Positions 17,114 through 30,026 of a stretch of 64,000 bases of DNA are shown piece by piece. The DNA comes from Rhodophyticola sp. CCM32 (GTDB lineage Bacteria; Pseudomonadota; Alphaproteobacteria; Rhodobacterales; Rhodobacteraceae). The position numbers and the translations under genes were made by a program. The notes under the pieces are model-generated. The model was not told the DNA's origin and ran no database searches. It was given only the letters and a program-made list of their open reading frames with translations. The stretch's first letter is position 1. Each line of letters opens with the position of its first letter. The DNA lies in contig NZ_CP038492.1 in the NCBI RefSeq assembly GCF_004751985.1, positions 3,100,001-3,164,000 of the forward strand, given 5' to 3'.

Positions 17114-17716
17114 TCACAATGTGATGTCTGCGCGCTTCATCCCCTCTATTGCACTGGCCAGCGATCCGTCGAGGTTAATGGCGCGGCAAAGCTTCATATC
17201 GACCTCTACGGCAAAGCCCAGTCTGGCGGCATCCAGGGCAGAGAAATTCACACAGAAATCCGTGGCCAGCCCGACCATGGTCAGATGGGTGACGCCACGG
17301 GTTCTAAGCGCCCCTTCCAGCCCGGTCGGGGTGCTGTGATCGTTTTCGAAGAAGGCGGAATAGCTGTCGATTTCCCGGCGGAAACCCTTGCGCAGGATAA
17401 TCTGGGCCGGGTCCGTGGTCAGGCCCGGGTGGAAGGCGGCGCCGCTGGACCCCTGCACGCAATGATCAGGCCAGAGGACTTGCGGCCCATAGGGGAATTC
17501 CACCACCGAATAAGGGTCTTGCCCCTTGTGTTGAGAGGCAAAGCTGGAATGGCCCGCCGGGTGCCAGTCTTGCGTCAGGACGATGCATTGGAACGCCTCC
17601 ATCAGCGCGTTGATCCCGGGGATAATCTCATCCCCGCCGGGCACGGCCAGCGCCCCGCCGGGGCAGAAATCATTCTGAACGTCGATGACAACAAGGGCAT
17701 GGGTCGCGTCGCGCAT
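17114..17716 (-). CDS. pncA: Nicotinamidase
   Basis: This 200-residue isochorismatase-fold enzyme deamidates nicotinamide to nicotinate. The catalytic triad is visible as Asp12 (VVIDVQNDF), Lys110 (ILRKGF) and Cys155 (GLATDFCV). The metal site is Asp50, His52 and His85. Its product is the substrate of PncB, encoded just downstream. The longer upstream frame was ignored; the start at 17716 gives MRDATHALVVIDVQ, normal for the family. It is divergent from the Hsp70-like gene at 17846. Confidence 0.95.
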   Translation of the reverse strand: MRDATHALVVIDVQNDFCPGGALAVPGGDEIIPGINALMEAFQCIVLTQDWHPAGHSSFASQHKGQDPYSVVEFPYGPQVLWPDHCVQGSSGAAFHPGLTTDPAQIILRKGFRREIDSYSAFFENDHSTPTGLEGALRTRGVTHLTMVGLATDFCVNFSALDAARLGFAVEVDMKLCRAINLDGSLASAIEGMKRADITL

Positions 17717-17845
17717 AATGGTCCTTTCGCTGTTCAGGTGAATGGTTACGAAGCCGGGCGCACAGGGTCAATGCGGGGTTGTGATGCGGTGTGAAACCGG
17801 ATACCTGCGGCGCCTTTGTTGTGCGTGACAGCGATGGAGGCTGCG

Positions 17846-19099
17846 ATGACCCGCAGGCTGGGCCTTGATTTTGGCACGTCGAATACGGCGGCCGGTGTGC
17901 TGCGTGACGGCAAACCGGTCCTGATCGAGGTGGAACCGGGGCGCCACACATTGCCCACATCTGTGTTTTACGATGCCTATGAGACCGAGGTGCTGTTTGG
18001 GTCAGCCGCCAATGCGGCGCTGATCGAAGGGCGCGAAGGCCTCTTCATGCGGGCGTTGAAAAGCGTTCTGGGCACATCGCTGATGCGCGAGACCCGCTGG
18101 GTCGGGCATGCGCGGCGCAGTCTGATCGAGGTTGTGGCCGGGTTTCTGGCCGAGGTGAAAGCCCGGGCCGAAGCCGCAACCGGTGAGGTGTTCGAGACCG
18201 CCCTGTCCGGGCGCCCGGTGCATTTCCACTCTGCCGATATGGCGCGCGATGCGCAGGCCGCCAGAGATCTGGAGGAATGTTACCATCTGGCGGGGTTCCG
18301 CGATGTGCAGTTCCTGTATGAACCCGAGGCGGCAGCGCTGGGCTATGGCCATCTGGCCGAGGGGCGCACGGGGCTGATCGTGGATATTGGCGGCGGCACC
18401 TCGGATTTCACCGTGTTTCGCGATGGCGACACGGGTATGGAAATACTGGCCAGCCACGGGGTGCGTCTTGGCGGCACCAATTTCGACAAGGCGCTGAGCC
18501 TGCGGCTTGTGATGCCCCTGCTGGGCCAGGGCTCGGAAATCCGGCATGTGTTCGGGGCCGACACCCATATCGCACCGAACGCGATTTTTCAGGATCTGGC
18601 CACATGGGAGAAGATTCCCTTTCTGTATACCGCCGCAGTCAGACGGGATGTGGCAGATCTGCTGAAACTTGCGGTGGAGCCTGCGCGGATCGGGCGGCTT
18701 GCCAGCGTGCTGGAGCATGAACTGGGCCATGATCTGGCCTTCGCGGTGGAGCATGCGAAGATTGCCGTAAACGCGGGCGATGCGGTCGAGATTCAGTTGG
18801 ATATGGTTGAGCCTGAGCTTGGGGCCGCCATGGGGTTGAGTGATCTGCAAATGGCCCTTGGCCCCTATGCCGCAGAAATCAGCACCGCCGCCTCTGCCGC
18901 GCTGGAGATGGCCGGGGTGACAGCGGGGCAGGTGGATGTTGTGGTTCTGGTCGGCGGGTCCAGCCTGATGCAGGTGGTGGAGCAGGCATTGCAGCGGCTT
19001 TGCCCGGGGGCGGAAATGGCGCGCGGCGATGCCTTTACCGCGATTGCCGATGGTCTGGCCATAGCTGCGGACCAGATGCCCGACCTCCACCGGGTCTGA
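17846..19099 (+). CDS. Hsp70-family ATPase without substrate domain (YegD-like)
   Basis: This 417-residue protein has the actin/Hsp70 ATPase fold but ends where DnaK would begin its peptide-binding domain. The phosphate-1 motif is [14 protein letters not shown], phosphate-2 is [16 protein letters not shown], and the adenosine motif is [29 protein letters not shown] is also conserved. YegD-type proteins are thought to be chaperone-like but their partners are unknown. The ATG at 17846 has GGAG six bases upstream and removes ten codons of poor frame. Confidence 0.88.
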   Translation: MTRRLGLDFGTSNTAAGVLRDGKPVLIEVEPGRHTLPTSVFYDAYETEVLFGSAANAALIEGREGLFMRALKSVLGTSLMRETRWVGHARRSLIEVVAGFLAEVKARAEAATGEVFETALSGRPVHFHSADMARDAQAARDLEECYHLAGFRDVQFLYEPEAAALGYGHLAEGRTGLIVDIGGGTSDFTVFRDGDTGMEILASHGVRLGGTNFDKALSLRLVMPLLGQGSEIRHVFGADTHIAPNAIFQDLATWEKIPFLYTAAVRRDVADLLKLAVEPARIGRLASVLEHELGHDLAFAVEHAKIAVNAGDAVEIQLDMVEPELGAAMGLSDLQMALGPYAAEISTAASAALEMAGVTAGQVDVVVLVGGSSLMQVVEQALQRLCPGAEMARGDAFTAIADGLAIAADQMPDLHRV

Positions 19100-19151
19100 G
19101 CGGCATGTGATGACTTGCATGCCTGTCGGTCAAAGGTCTACATCGCACCCC

Positions 19152-20051
19152 ATGTTCATCGTCGCCGCCCTTTATCATTTCACCAGGGTTGAAACCCCCG
19201 AGGCCCTGCGCACGCCCTTGCGGAATGTCTGCGAGGCGGGTGGGGTGAAAGGGTCGCTGCTGCTGGCGCGCGAGGGCATCAATGGCACGATTGCGGGCCC
19301 GCGCGCGGGGATCAACGCGGTTCTGGCGCATATCCGCGGGCTGCCGGGGTTCCAGACCCTGGACTGGAAGGAAAGCCTTGCCGGGGAGATGCCCTTCGGG
19401 CGGTTGAAAGTGCGCCTGAAACGGGAGATCGTGACCATGGGCCAGCCGGAGGTGGACCCAACCTGCGCCGTCGGGCGCTATGTGGACCCGGCGGATTGGA
19501 ACGCGCTGATCACCGCGCCCGATGTGGCGGTGATCGACACGCGCAACGGGTATGAAGTGGCGATCGGCACGTTTCAAGGCGCGGTGGACCCGGGCACGGG
19601 CAGTTTTCGCGATTTCCCCGCCTGGTGGGAGGCGAATGCAGACCGGTTCCACAACAAACGCATTGCGATGTTCTGCACCGGCGGGATCAGATGTGAGAAA
19701 TCAAGCGGCTATCTGATGGGGCAGGGGGTGGAAGAGGTCTATCACCTGAAAGGCGGTATCCTGAAATATCTCGAAGAGGTGCCGGAGGAACAAAGCCTCT
19801 GGCGCGGGGCGTGTTTCGTGTTCGATGAAAGGGTTTCCGTCGGCCATGGATTGACGGAAGGCGGCCATGTGCTTTGCCGTGCCTGCCGACGGGCATTGAC
19901 CCCGTCAGATCTGGCGCGGGCGGAATATGAAGAGGGCGTATCGTGCCACCATTGTCTGGGGGAACATGATGACGCCGACCGCGCCCGGTTCCGCGAGCGG
20001 CAGAAACAGATCGCGCTGGCAAAAGCGCGGGGGGAGCGGCATTTGGGGTGA
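19152..20051 (+). CDS. trhO: tRNA uridine(34) hydroxylase, oxygen-dependent
   Basis: This 299-residue rhodanese-domain protein (YceA family) hydroxylates U34 in certain tRNAs using oxygen, a step toward 5-methoxyuridine. It has the N-terminal acylphosphatase-like domain ([16 protein letters not shown]), then the rhodanese domain with [14 protein letters not shown]. The active loop is [12 protein letters not shown] with Cys175 and Cys181. The C-terminal part is cysteine-rich ([21 protein letters not shown]) and may bind zinc. The start at 19152 was chosen because the family begins M-[FY]-x-V-AALY. Confidence 0.92.
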   Translation: MFIVAALYHFTRVETPEALRTPLRNVCEAGGVKGSLLLAREGINGTIAGPRAGINAVLAHIRGLPGFQTLDWKESLAGEMPFGRLKVRLKREIVTMGQPEVDPTCAVGRYVDPADWNALITAPDVAVIDTRNGYEVAIGTFQGAVDPGTGSFRDFPAWWEANADRFHNKRIAMFCTGGIRCEKSSGYLMGQGVEEVYHLKGGILKYLEEVPEEQSLWRGACFVFDERVSVGHGLTEGGHVLCRACRRALTPSDLARAEYEEGVSCHHCLGEHDDADRARFRERQKQIALAKARGERHLG

Positions 20052-20063
20052 AAGCCCGAAACG

Positions 20064-20459
20064 CTATAGTTTCTGGTGTATCCACCCCAATATGACGCCA
20101 AAAATGGCGAATTGGGCAAAGCCGACAAGCAGTTCAACCCGAACCCAGGCCCCGATTGATGGCACAAGGTATTTTGACGGCTCCACAATCGCGATGTAGC
20201 TGACCAGAAATGCGCCGAAAATCAGGGAGACCAATATCCCGTCTGCGACGCGCACCCCGTCACCTTTCCAGACATGCAGAGCCATGGAAAGCAGCGCGCC
20301 CTGAAAGACTATGACCAGCAATCCAAGCGGGATGACCGGATCGGGGCGCATGAAGCTTACGGAGGCAAAGTGATCCTTGTTGATCACGAAATGCGAAAGC
20401 CCCTGCGCGGCAAAGGACACGATCATGAACGCCACGACCGATAAGACATGCTGCAACAT
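20064..20459 (-). CDS. Small four-helix membrane protein
   Basis: This 131-residue protein has four hydrophobic segments (LSVVAFMIVSFAAQGL, VIPLGLLVIVFQGALLSM, GILVSLIFGAFLVSYI, VELLVGFAQFAIFGVILGWI), with the second half like the SCP/DUF1761-type small membrane proteins. Function is unknown. The start at 20459 has GGAGG at proper distance. It is divergent from an HxlR regulator gene, and a dyad lies in the shared promoter region, so that regulator very likely controls it. Confidence 0.7.
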   Translation of the reverse strand: MLQHVLSVVAFMIVSFAAQGLSHFVINKDHFASVSFMRPDPVIPLGLLVIVFQGALLSMALHVWKGDGVRVADGILVSLIFGAFLVSYIAIVEPSKYLVPSIGAWVRVELLVGFAQFAIFGVILGWIHQKL

Positions 20460-20484
20460 CGGGGATCCTCCATCTGCTATTTCG

Positions 20485-20499
20485 CTTGCGATTTGCAAG
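20485..20499. promoter_or_regulatory. Probable operator between membrane protein and HxlR gene
   Basis: CTTGC-GATTT-GCAAG is a perfect 5+5 inverted repeat placed 26 bases upstream of the minus-strand gene start and 66 before the HxlR gene. A further GCAAGC half-site lies near 20532. HxlR proteins bind such dyads as dimers, often repressing a divergent gene. Confidence 0.5.
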
Positions 20500-20564
20500 T
20501 GACGTCTTGATAGCTAAGGTGCTTTCTTTTTGCAAGCGCCATCGGCCCGGGCTATGATATCCGT

Positions 20565-20972
20565 ATGGTGAAAAAATCTTCAGCGGAATGGCACGGATGT
20601 CCGATCCGCTATGGTGGCGCGATTTTCGGCGATATCTGGTCTCTGCTGATTTTGCGGGACATCATGTTCAAAGACGCGCGGCATTATGCGGATTTCCTGA
20701 ATGCAGGAGAGGGCATTTCGACCAATATTCTGGCGTCCCGGCTGTCGAAGCTTGAGGCGGAAGGCATCCTGACCAAAGCGCAGGACCCCGGCAACAAGGC
20801 GCGTTACCTGTATGGTCTTACGGACAAGGGCAAAGGGCTGGTTCCAGTGCTTCTGGAAATCATGTGCTGGTCAGAAACCTGGGATGATCAGACTGAAGTT
20901 CCAAAGGATTTTGCACGCGCATTGAAAGAAGATCGCGCCGCGCTGGTGAAAAACACCATCGCGAAACTGTAG
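20565..20972 (+). CDS. HxlR-family winged-helix transcriptional regulator
   Basis: This 135-residue protein carries the HxlR signature: CPIRYGGAIFGDIWSLLILRDIMF at the N-terminus, FLNAGEGISTNILASRLSKLEAEGIL as the recognition helix-wing region, and YGLTDKGKGLVPVLLEI. Members respond to small molecules or redox state; Cys12 and Cys102 are candidates for redox sensing. It is transcribed away from the four-helix membrane protein gene, with an inverted repeat between them. Confidence 0.92.
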   Translation: MVKKSSAEWHGCPIRYGGAIFGDIWSLLILRDIMFKDARHYADFLNAGEGISTNILASRLSKLEAEGILTKAQDPGNKARYLYGLTDKGKGLVPVLLEIMCWSETWDDQTEVPKDFARALKEDRAALVKNTIAKL

Positions 20973-21050
20973 GTTTATCGTTTGGGTTGAGACAGGCGCC
21001 TCGGTTATGTGTAGCATCCACAAGCTTGAGCCTGGCAGTCTGCCCTGCCC

Positions 21051-24160
<3,110 letters not shown>

Positions 24161-24164
<4 letters not shown>

Positions 24165-25261
24165 GAGAAATGGATGGCGGAGACACCGCTGCGTTCAGTG
24201 ACAGATATATGCTGCGCCCGGTCGCCCAGATCGGTGAACAGGTCGGCGCCTGTGCCGGTCAGCCAGGCCTGGGTGTCCAGCGCGCAGATCTCGTCGAACA
24301 GGGCCGCGCGGCGGCTGGCATCCAGATGGGCGGCGACCTCATCCAGCAGGACAAGGGGCGCGGTGCCGGTGTCTTCACGAAGCGCCCGGGCATTGGCGAG
24401 GATCAGCGAGATCAGCAGCGCCTTCTGCTCGCCGGTGGAACATTGCGCCGCCGGGGCGCCCTTGGCGGCATAGATACCGGCAATGTCACTGCGATGGGGG
24501 CCGATCAGGCTGCGCCCTGCCGCCAGATCGCGGGGGCGGGAGGCGGCAAAAGCCGCGGCGAAATCCCCGGCCGCGCGCAGGGCTTCGCCGCCTTCGGCTT
24601 CTCTCAGGGTCAGATCGGCGGTGGGAAACGCGGTTTGCGCACCCTGCTGGGCAGAGCTGATCCGGCTGAGCGCCGCATGGCGGTTGCCGGTGATTTTCGC
24701 CGCCGCATCAGACATTTGCACCTCGATCGCGTCATACCAATGGGCATCGCGCACCATGTCTTTCAGCAGCCGGTTACGCTCCCGCATGGCCTTGTCATAG
24801 GCCAGAACGGCCTCGGCATGGGCGGGGGTGAAGCTCATCGTCATCCGGTCGAAGAACCGCCGCCGCCCATCGGCCCCCTCGATCCAGAGCCGGTCCTGCG
24901 CCGGGACCAGCCAGACCATGGGCAGAATCCGGGCCAGCGCGGTTTGCGGCGCGGTTTTGCCGTCAATCTGCAGGGTTCTGGGCTGGCCCGTCTCGGCCCC
25001 GGTGGTCAGTTCATGGGTCAGATCACCGGCGATCCCGGCGCTGATTTTCCAGCCAAGGGATTCGGGTTTGCGGGCAATGTCATCGCCTGTGGCCCGGCGC
25101 AGACCGCGACCGGGTGACAGCAGGGAAACCGCCTCCAATATATTGGTTTTGCCTGCGCCATTGGGGCCGTAAAGCGCCAGAGGGCGGCCATCAAGCGCCA
25201 GATCCGCCCGTTTATGGGACCGGAAATGGGACAGGTGCAGATGGGTAAGAAAGACCTTCAT
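24161..25261 (-). CDS. recF: DNA replication and repair protein RecF
   Basis: This 366-residue SMC-like ATPase helps load RecA at single-strand gaps. Walker A is LYGPNGAGKTNILEAVSLLS near residues 30-45. The signature region is STGEQKALLISLILANA and Walker B is APLVLLDEVAAHLD. It overlaps the exporter gene by ATGA and follows dnaN, as in the common dnaA-dnaN-recF order. The gap to dnaN holds a twin palindrome. Confidence 0.94.
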
Positions 25262-25287
25262 CGCGGCATCCCATCAACGCGGGGAGG

Positions 25288-25330
25288 CGTTTTCTTCGAA
25301 GAAAACGGGGTGGGAAACGCGCGTTTTCCG
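25288..25330. repeat. Twin palindrome, copy 2
   Basis: A perfect 20-bp palindrome (25288-25307, half-site CGTTTTCTTC) is followed by an imperfect one (25313-25329, GGAAA-CGCGCG-TTTTCC). It lies just downstream of dnaN, in the dnaN-recF gap. The layout equals the copies at 8693, 29130 and 49907, though the sequence of the first palindrome differs. Confidence 0.65.
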
Positions 25331-25338
25331 GCGCGCTG

Positions 25339-26457
25339 TCACACGCGCATCGGCATGACGACATAGACGGCGGAACTGTCACCGCCTTCCTGCATCAGGG
25401 TCGGGTCGCCCGCGGAATTGAACAGGAACACGGCATTCTCACGATCGACCTGAGAGGCGATCTCCAGCAGGTATTTCGCGTTGAACCCGATCTCCAGTTT
25501 CTCATCGCCATAGGCCACGGCCAGTTCTTCCTCGGCATTGCCGCTGTCAGGGGCGTTGACCGACAGGATCAGGCGGTCTTCATCCAGTGCCAGTTTCACC
25601 GCGCGCGACCGTTCGGAAGATACGGTCGCCACCCGGTCCACGGCTTTGGCGAAATCACCGGCATCCACTTCCATCCTGCGGGTGTTGCCGGTGGGGATGA
25701 CGCGGGAATAATCGGGGAAGGTACCGTCGATGACTTTCGAGGTCAGCGTGATCTCGGGCGTGGCAAAGCGAATCTTCGTCTCGGACACGGAAACCGCAAT
25801 CTCAGCGTCATCATCTTCCAGCAGTTTGCGCAATTCGCCCACGGTTTTGCGGGGCACAATGACGCCGGGCAGCGCTTCGGCCCCATCTGGCAGGGTCGTA
25901 TCGACGCGTGCAAGGCGGTGCCCATCGGTGGCAACCGCGCGCAGCACTTTGCCGGTTTCACCATCGGCCACATGGAAATAGACGCCGTTCAGATAATACC
26001 GCGTCTCTTCCGTCGAGATTGCGAATTTGGATTTGTCGAAAAGGCGGCGCAGATCCGGGGCCTTGGCCGAGAAATTCGCGGAATATTCCGTTGAGGTCAT
26101 CACCGGGAAATCTTCCTTGGGCAGGGTCGCCAGCGAGAAGTTCGAGCGTCCGGCCTCCACCGTCAGCCGACCTGAAGCGCCATCATCACTCAGTTGCACC
26201 AGCGCCCCGTCAGGCAGCTTGCGCACGATCTCATGCAAGGTCACCGCGCTGACGGTTGTGGCGCCGGCCCGTTCAACCTGGGCGTTGATCTTGTCGACCA
26301 CCTCGATATCCAGATCCGTGGCGCGGAAGGACACCGCATCGCCTTCGGCCTCGATCAGCACATTGGCCAGGATCGGGATGGTGTTGCGGCGTTCGACCAC
26401 GGATTGCGCTTGGCTTACCGCGCTCAACAATGTGGCGCGTTCGATCGAGATTTTCAT
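25339..26457 (-). CDS. dnaN: DNA polymerase III beta sliding clamp
   Basis: This 372-residue protein forms the dimeric ring that tethers polymerase III to DNA. Typical landmarks are MKISIERATLLSAVSQAQSVVERRNTIPILANVLIEA at the N-terminus (given in part), YYLNGVYFHV in the middle domain and DPTLMQEGGDSSAVYVVMPMRV at the C-terminus. The length is standard for alphaproteobacteria. It lies 144 bases after dnaA, and this gap could hold a promoter of its own. Confidence 0.96.
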   Translation of the reverse strand: MKISIERATLLSAVSQAQSVVERRNTIPILANVLIEAEGDAVSFRATDLDIEVVDKINAQVERAGATTVSAVTLHEIVRKLPDGALVQLSDDGASGRLTVEAGRSNFSLATLPKEDFPVMTSTEYSANFSAKAPDLRRLFDKSKFAISTEETRYYLNGVYFHVADGETGKVLRAVATDGHRLARVDTTLPDGAEALPGVIVPRKTVGELRKLLEDDDAEIAVSVSETKIRFATPEITLTSKVIDGTFPDYSRVIPTGNTRRMEVDAGDFAKAVDRVATVSSERSRAVKLALDEDRLILSVNAPDSGNAEEELAVAYGDEKLEIGFNAKYLLEIASQVDRENAVFLFNSAGDPTLMQEGGDSSAVYVVMPMRV

Positions 26458-26601
26458 GCCCGGGCTCCGACAGATAACAGGGCGGTGAGAGTACCCCCTC
26501 CACCCGCAGGCTCAAGTGTTTTGTTGGAGTGTCGCGGTTCGGGCCGCCGCGTCAATGGGGTTCAGCGCGGTTTCGGCCCGATTTCCCGCGATTTTAGACG
26601 T

Positions 26602-28002
26602 TTACGCCTCCAGCATCCGGCGCAGCAGTTCCGCATCCTCGGCGATCTGGCTGTCCACCGTCATCAGTTCCTCGATCTTGCGGACACCATGCAGAATGGT
26701 GGTGTGATCGCGTCGGCCCAGTTTCAGCCCGATCTCGGGCAGGGAACGTGTGGTCAGTTTCTTGCAGAGATACATGGCCATCTGCCGGGGCCGCGCATTG
26801 TTGCGGGCGCGGCTGGGGCCGATCAGATCGGCCTGGCGGATATTGTAATGTTCGCAGACCTTCTTGAATATCTCATCCATCGTCACCTTGCGGTCGGTGG
26901 CGCGCAGGATATCACTCAGGCATTCCTGGGTCAGATCCATGGTGATTTCAGACCCGATAAGATCGGCAAAGGCGAACAGCCGGGTCAGCGCGCCTTCCAG
27001 CACGCGCACATTGGTGGAAATCCGATGGGCCACAAATTCCAGCACGCCGGGCGCGATATGCAGGTTGGGATAGCGTGCGCGATAGGTTTCGGCCTTGGTT
27101 TGCAGGATGCCAAGGCGCAGCTCATAATCCGTGGGATGCAGATCGACGACCAGGCCGCAGGCCAGACGTGAGGCGATGCGGTTGTCGAGGTCTTCCATAT
27201 CCACCGGGGCGCGATCACCAGAGATGATGATCTGCTTGCCCATCTCGATCAAGGCGTTGAATGTGTGAAAGAATTCCTCTTGCGTGGAGTTCTTGCCCGC
27301 GATGAACTGAACATCATCAACCATCAGAACATCGACAGAGCGGAACATCTCTTTAAACCCGATTGTGTCCTTCTCGCGCAACGCGCGGACGAAACGATAC
27401 ATGAACTGTTCCGCCGAGACATAAAGGATGCGCAATTGTGGCTGGCGGGTCTGAAGCTCCCAGGCGATGGCGTGCATCAGATGGGTTTTGCCAAGGCCGA
27501 CGCCGCCGTAAAGAAACAGCGGGTTGAACGAGACCGGGCCGCCTTCGGCCACGCGGCGTGCGGCGGCATGGGCCAGTTCATTCGGTTTGCCCACGACAAA
27601 CGCATCAAATGTGAAATTCGGGTTCAATGTGGCGGCGGGCAGAGTGCTGCCCTTTCCATTGCCGCCTGAACGCCCGCCGCTGCCCAGATTGGCGGTTTCG
27701 GCCGGGCTCTGCATATCGGATGCCGGGGCGTTATTGGCGTTTCCGGCAGAGGCCATTGCGCTCGGGTCGACCTTGAATTCGATCCTGTCCGCGCCGATCC
27801 CGGCAGAGATCAGATGGCGCAGAATCACATCGCCGAAATTTTGAGACACCCAGGAGCCGATGAATTTCGCAGGCACAAGAAACCGTACAATGCCATCATC
27901 AAAACTGTGGAAGGTGATCGGTTCGATCCAGGCTGAAAAATTGTTTTTCCCGATCGACTTCATCAATTCGTTACGAACATGTCCCCAAATCTCGTCTGTC
28001 AT
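26602..28002 (-). CDS. dnaA: Chromosomal replication initiator DnaA
   Basis: This 466-residue AAA+ protein opens the replication origin. Domain I is MTDEIWGHVRNELMKSIGKN and onward. Domain II is a Gly/Asn-rich linker (about residues 85-125). Domain III has Walker A LYGGVGLGKTHLMHAIAW, Walker B VLMVDDVQFIAG and the sensor region. Domain IV ends with the DnaA-box reading helix GLKLGRRDHTTILHGVRKI. It heads dnaA-dnaN-recF. The 676-base region upstream is gene-free up to rpsT. Confidence 0.97.
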   Translation of the reverse strand: MTDEIWGHVRNELMKSIGKNNFSAWIEPITFHSFDDGIVRFLVPAKFIGSWVSQNFGDVILRHLISAGIGADRIEFKVDPSAMASAGNANNAPASDMQSPAETANLGSGGRSGGNGKGSTLPAATLNPNFTFDAFVVGKPNELAHAAARRVAEGGPVSFNPLFLYGGVGLGKTHLMHAIAWELQTRQPQLRILYVSAEQFMYRFVRALREKDTIGFKEMFRSVDVLMVDDVQFIAGKNSTQEEFFHTFNALIEMGKQIIISGDRAPVDMEDLDNRIASRLACGLVVDLHPTDYELRLGILQTKAETYRARYPNLHIAPGVLEFVAHRISTNVRVLEGALTRLFAFADLIGSEITMDLTQECLSDILRATDRKVTMDEIFKKVCEHYNIRQADLIGPSRARNNARPRQMAMYLCKKLTTRSLPEIGLKLGRRDHTTILHGVRKIEELMTVDSQIAEDAELLRRMLEA

Positions 28003-28678
28003 CTTATACCCGTCTTTTTGTTATCCCGGACCAGTGCCAACCCAATCCGCAGGCGGCCTCTGTGAGGCGGCCCTGTTATAAGTTCTCCTGTGCTTCAGAC
28101 GGTCTGCACCACAGCCCGGCGGCTACATATGCACTGCATATCATTGCCCCCTCGCCGGATCACTGCCAGCCATGGCAAATGCCACAGCAATACCGATGCA
28201 AGAAACCCTGCTCTGGCATGCACCCCCAGGTCAAAAGGACCGGGACACATGCCAACAGCGTTTCAACACAGTTCAGGTATCGAGACATTTCTGGCCCCAG
28301 GCCCCGGGTTTGCGACAGGCGCATCCCGGGCGTAGGGCAACATCTGAAACAGACCGAACGTGCCCGTTCGGGTGCTGTCCTTGATGTTGATAATCGCAAG
28401 CCGAAAAGCACATTCCTGCATCGTCAAGCCACTGCCAGGCGATGCACGACCCCGGTTCGCGCCTATCCGTTCTGTCCCCCCAGACAATCTGAATCACAAG
28501 GCTAAGCTAGCGGGAGTCCGGGAGGTCAGGCAACGTTTCTTCGTTCTTGACTCCGGCCAATTAAGGCAATCGAATCTCGATGAGGAATTTAGCGCCTTGA
28601 TCCCACATCATATTTTGAATCGAAAAAAAATGCCTCGGCCGGAACACCTATAAAACAAGGACGGATCAAGACCCGTAA
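28003..28678. other. Gene-free region between rpsT and dnaA
   Basis: No protein gene is supported here. I looked for DnaA boxes (TTATNCACA). The best is TTATCAACA on the minus strand at 28385-28393, with one mismatch, and no cluster is present. The end next to rpsT (28540-28650) is AT-rich with an A8 run. The region must hold the dnaA promoter, but it does not look like a complete oriC. Confidence 0.55.
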
Positions 28679-28945
28679 TCAGGCGCCAAGAGCCTTCACA
28701 CGGGAGGAAAGCCGCGACATTTTTCGGGCGACGGTGTTCTTGTGCAACACCCCCTTGGTCACGCCGCGCATCAGTTCAGGCTGTGCTTCGCGCAGGGCAG
28801 CCTGCGCCGCAGCCTGATCGCCGGACGCGATTGCTTCTTCGACTTTGCGCAGAGAGGTGCGGATGCGCGAACGGCGGGCTTTGTTGATGGCAAAGCGGCG
28901 CTCGTTCTGGCGGGCGCGTTTCTTGGATTGTGGCGAGTTGGCCAT
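28679..28945 (-). CDS. rpsT: 30S ribosomal protein S20
   Basis: This 88-residue basic protein binds 16S rRNA early in 30S assembly. It begins [17 protein letters not shown] and has the [18 protein letters not shown] and [21 protein letters not shown] segments of the family. It stands alone between the enoyl-CoA hydratase gene and dnaA, the usual alphaproteobacterial arrangement. Confidence 0.97.
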   Translation of the reverse strand: MANSPQSKKRARQNERRFAINKARRSRIRTSLRKVEEAIASGDQAAAQAALREAQPELMRGVTKGVLHKNTVARKMSRLSSRVKALGA

Positions 28946-29129
28946 GTGTCAGGTCCCCTTCGGGTCAGATGAATATCGAACGCGTCATAAGACCTGCCAC
29001 CGGGTTTGATAAACCGGACCACTCTGGCCAGGGCGGGCCTCACACGCATGTATCGGCGCCGCATACGGGATTCGTGCCCGGAAGGGAAGGGATTTTGCGC
29101 GTTTTGGGCACCTGGCCCCGGGACGGGCC

Positions 29130-29169
29130 GGATTACGCGCGTAATCCAGGTGGAAAACTGCAGTTTTCC
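29130..29169. repeat. Twin palindrome, copy 3
   Basis: Two perfect 18-bp palindromes are separated by four bases: GGATTACGCGCGTAATCC (29130-29147) and GGAAAACTGCAGTTTTCC (29152-29169). They start 15 bases downstream of the enoyl-CoA hydratase stop. The second shares GGAAAACT-AGTTTTCC with the copies at 8693 and 49907. Confidence 0.75.
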
Positions 29170-29183
29170 GGCGCCCTTTCGGG

Positions 29184-29960
29184 TCACTTGTCGCGGAACT
29201 GCGCCTCGCGTTTTTCCAGAAACGCCGCCATGCCCTCTTTCTGGTCCTCGGTGGCAAACAACGCGTGGAACAGGCGCCGTTCAAACAACATGCCTTCGCG
29301 CAGGGTTGTCTCATAGCTGCGGTTCACCGCCTCTTTCACCGCCATCGCGGTCAGGGCGGATTTCTCGGCCACTTTGGTGGCCGCGCCCATGGTTTCCTCC
29401 ATCAGCTTCTTGGCGGGCACCACGCGGCTGACGAGACCGGATTGTTCAGCTTCCTGTGCGGTCATGAACCGGCCGGTCAGATGCATGTCCATGGATTTCG
29501 ATTTGCCGACAAAGCGGGTCAGCCGCTGGGTGCCGCCGATACCCGCCACAGTGCCCAGGTTAATCTCGGGCTGGCCGAATTTGGCGGTGTCGGCGGCGAT
29601 GATGAAATCGCACATCATCGCCAGTTCACAGCCGCCGCCAAGCGCATAACCCGCCACGGCGGCGATGATCGGTTTGCGGCATTTCAGAAGCTGATCCACA
29701 TCCTCCCCGAACAGGTCGCTGGTGAACGCCTCGACAAAGGTCTTCCCGGCCATCTCGGTGATATCGGCCCCGGCGGCAAAGGCCTTGTCCGATCCGGTCA
29801 GCACGACAACCCGGACCTTGTCATTCTGTTCGGCCGATTTCAGAGCTTTCGACAATTCTGCCAGCAACTGGCTGTTCAGCGCATTCATCGCATCGGGCCG
29901 GTTCAGCCTGATCAGCGCAATATGGTCTTCGATCTCGACGATCAGGGTCTCATAGGCCAT
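29184..29960 (-). CDS. Enoyl-CoA hydratase
   Basis: This 258-residue crotonase-fold enzyme hydrates 2-enoyl-CoA in fatty-acid beta-oxidation. Motifs are [33 protein letters not shown] (oxyanion hole), and [19 protein letters not shown]. Glu residues for catalysis lie in GGGCELAMM and in [20 protein letters not shown]. The start at 29960 ([11 protein letters not shown]) drops ten non-conserved codons. It ends just upstream of a twin palindrome. The beta-oxidation electrons would reach the quinone pool through the ETF oxidoreductase at 6988. Confidence 0.94.
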   Translation of the reverse strand: MAYETLIVEIEDHIALIRLNRPDAMNALNSQLLAELSKALKSAEQNDKVRVVVLTGSDKAFAAGADITEMAGKTFVEAFTSDLFGEDVDQLLKCRKPIIAAVAGYALGGGCELAMMCDFIIAADTAKFGQPEINLGTVAGIGGTQRLTRFVGKSKSMDMHLTGRFMTAQEAEQSGLVSRVVPAKKLMEETMGAATKVAEKSALTAMAVKEAVNRSYETTLREGMLFERRLFHALFATEDQKEGMAAFLEKREAQFRDK

Positions 29961-30026
29961 GCGGTCGGGTGCCTTTGATTGTGGTCTCAAGCCGCTAGGG
30001 TTAGCAGTCTGATAGGCGGGTTCAAG

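Noticed and set aside
28003..28678. Chromosome origin upstream of dnaA
   Set aside because: Only one imperfect DnaA box (TTATCAACA, minus strand at 28385) was found and there is no clustered AT-rich unwinding region. The dnaA-dnaN-recF neighbourhood alone is not evidence of oriC in this order.
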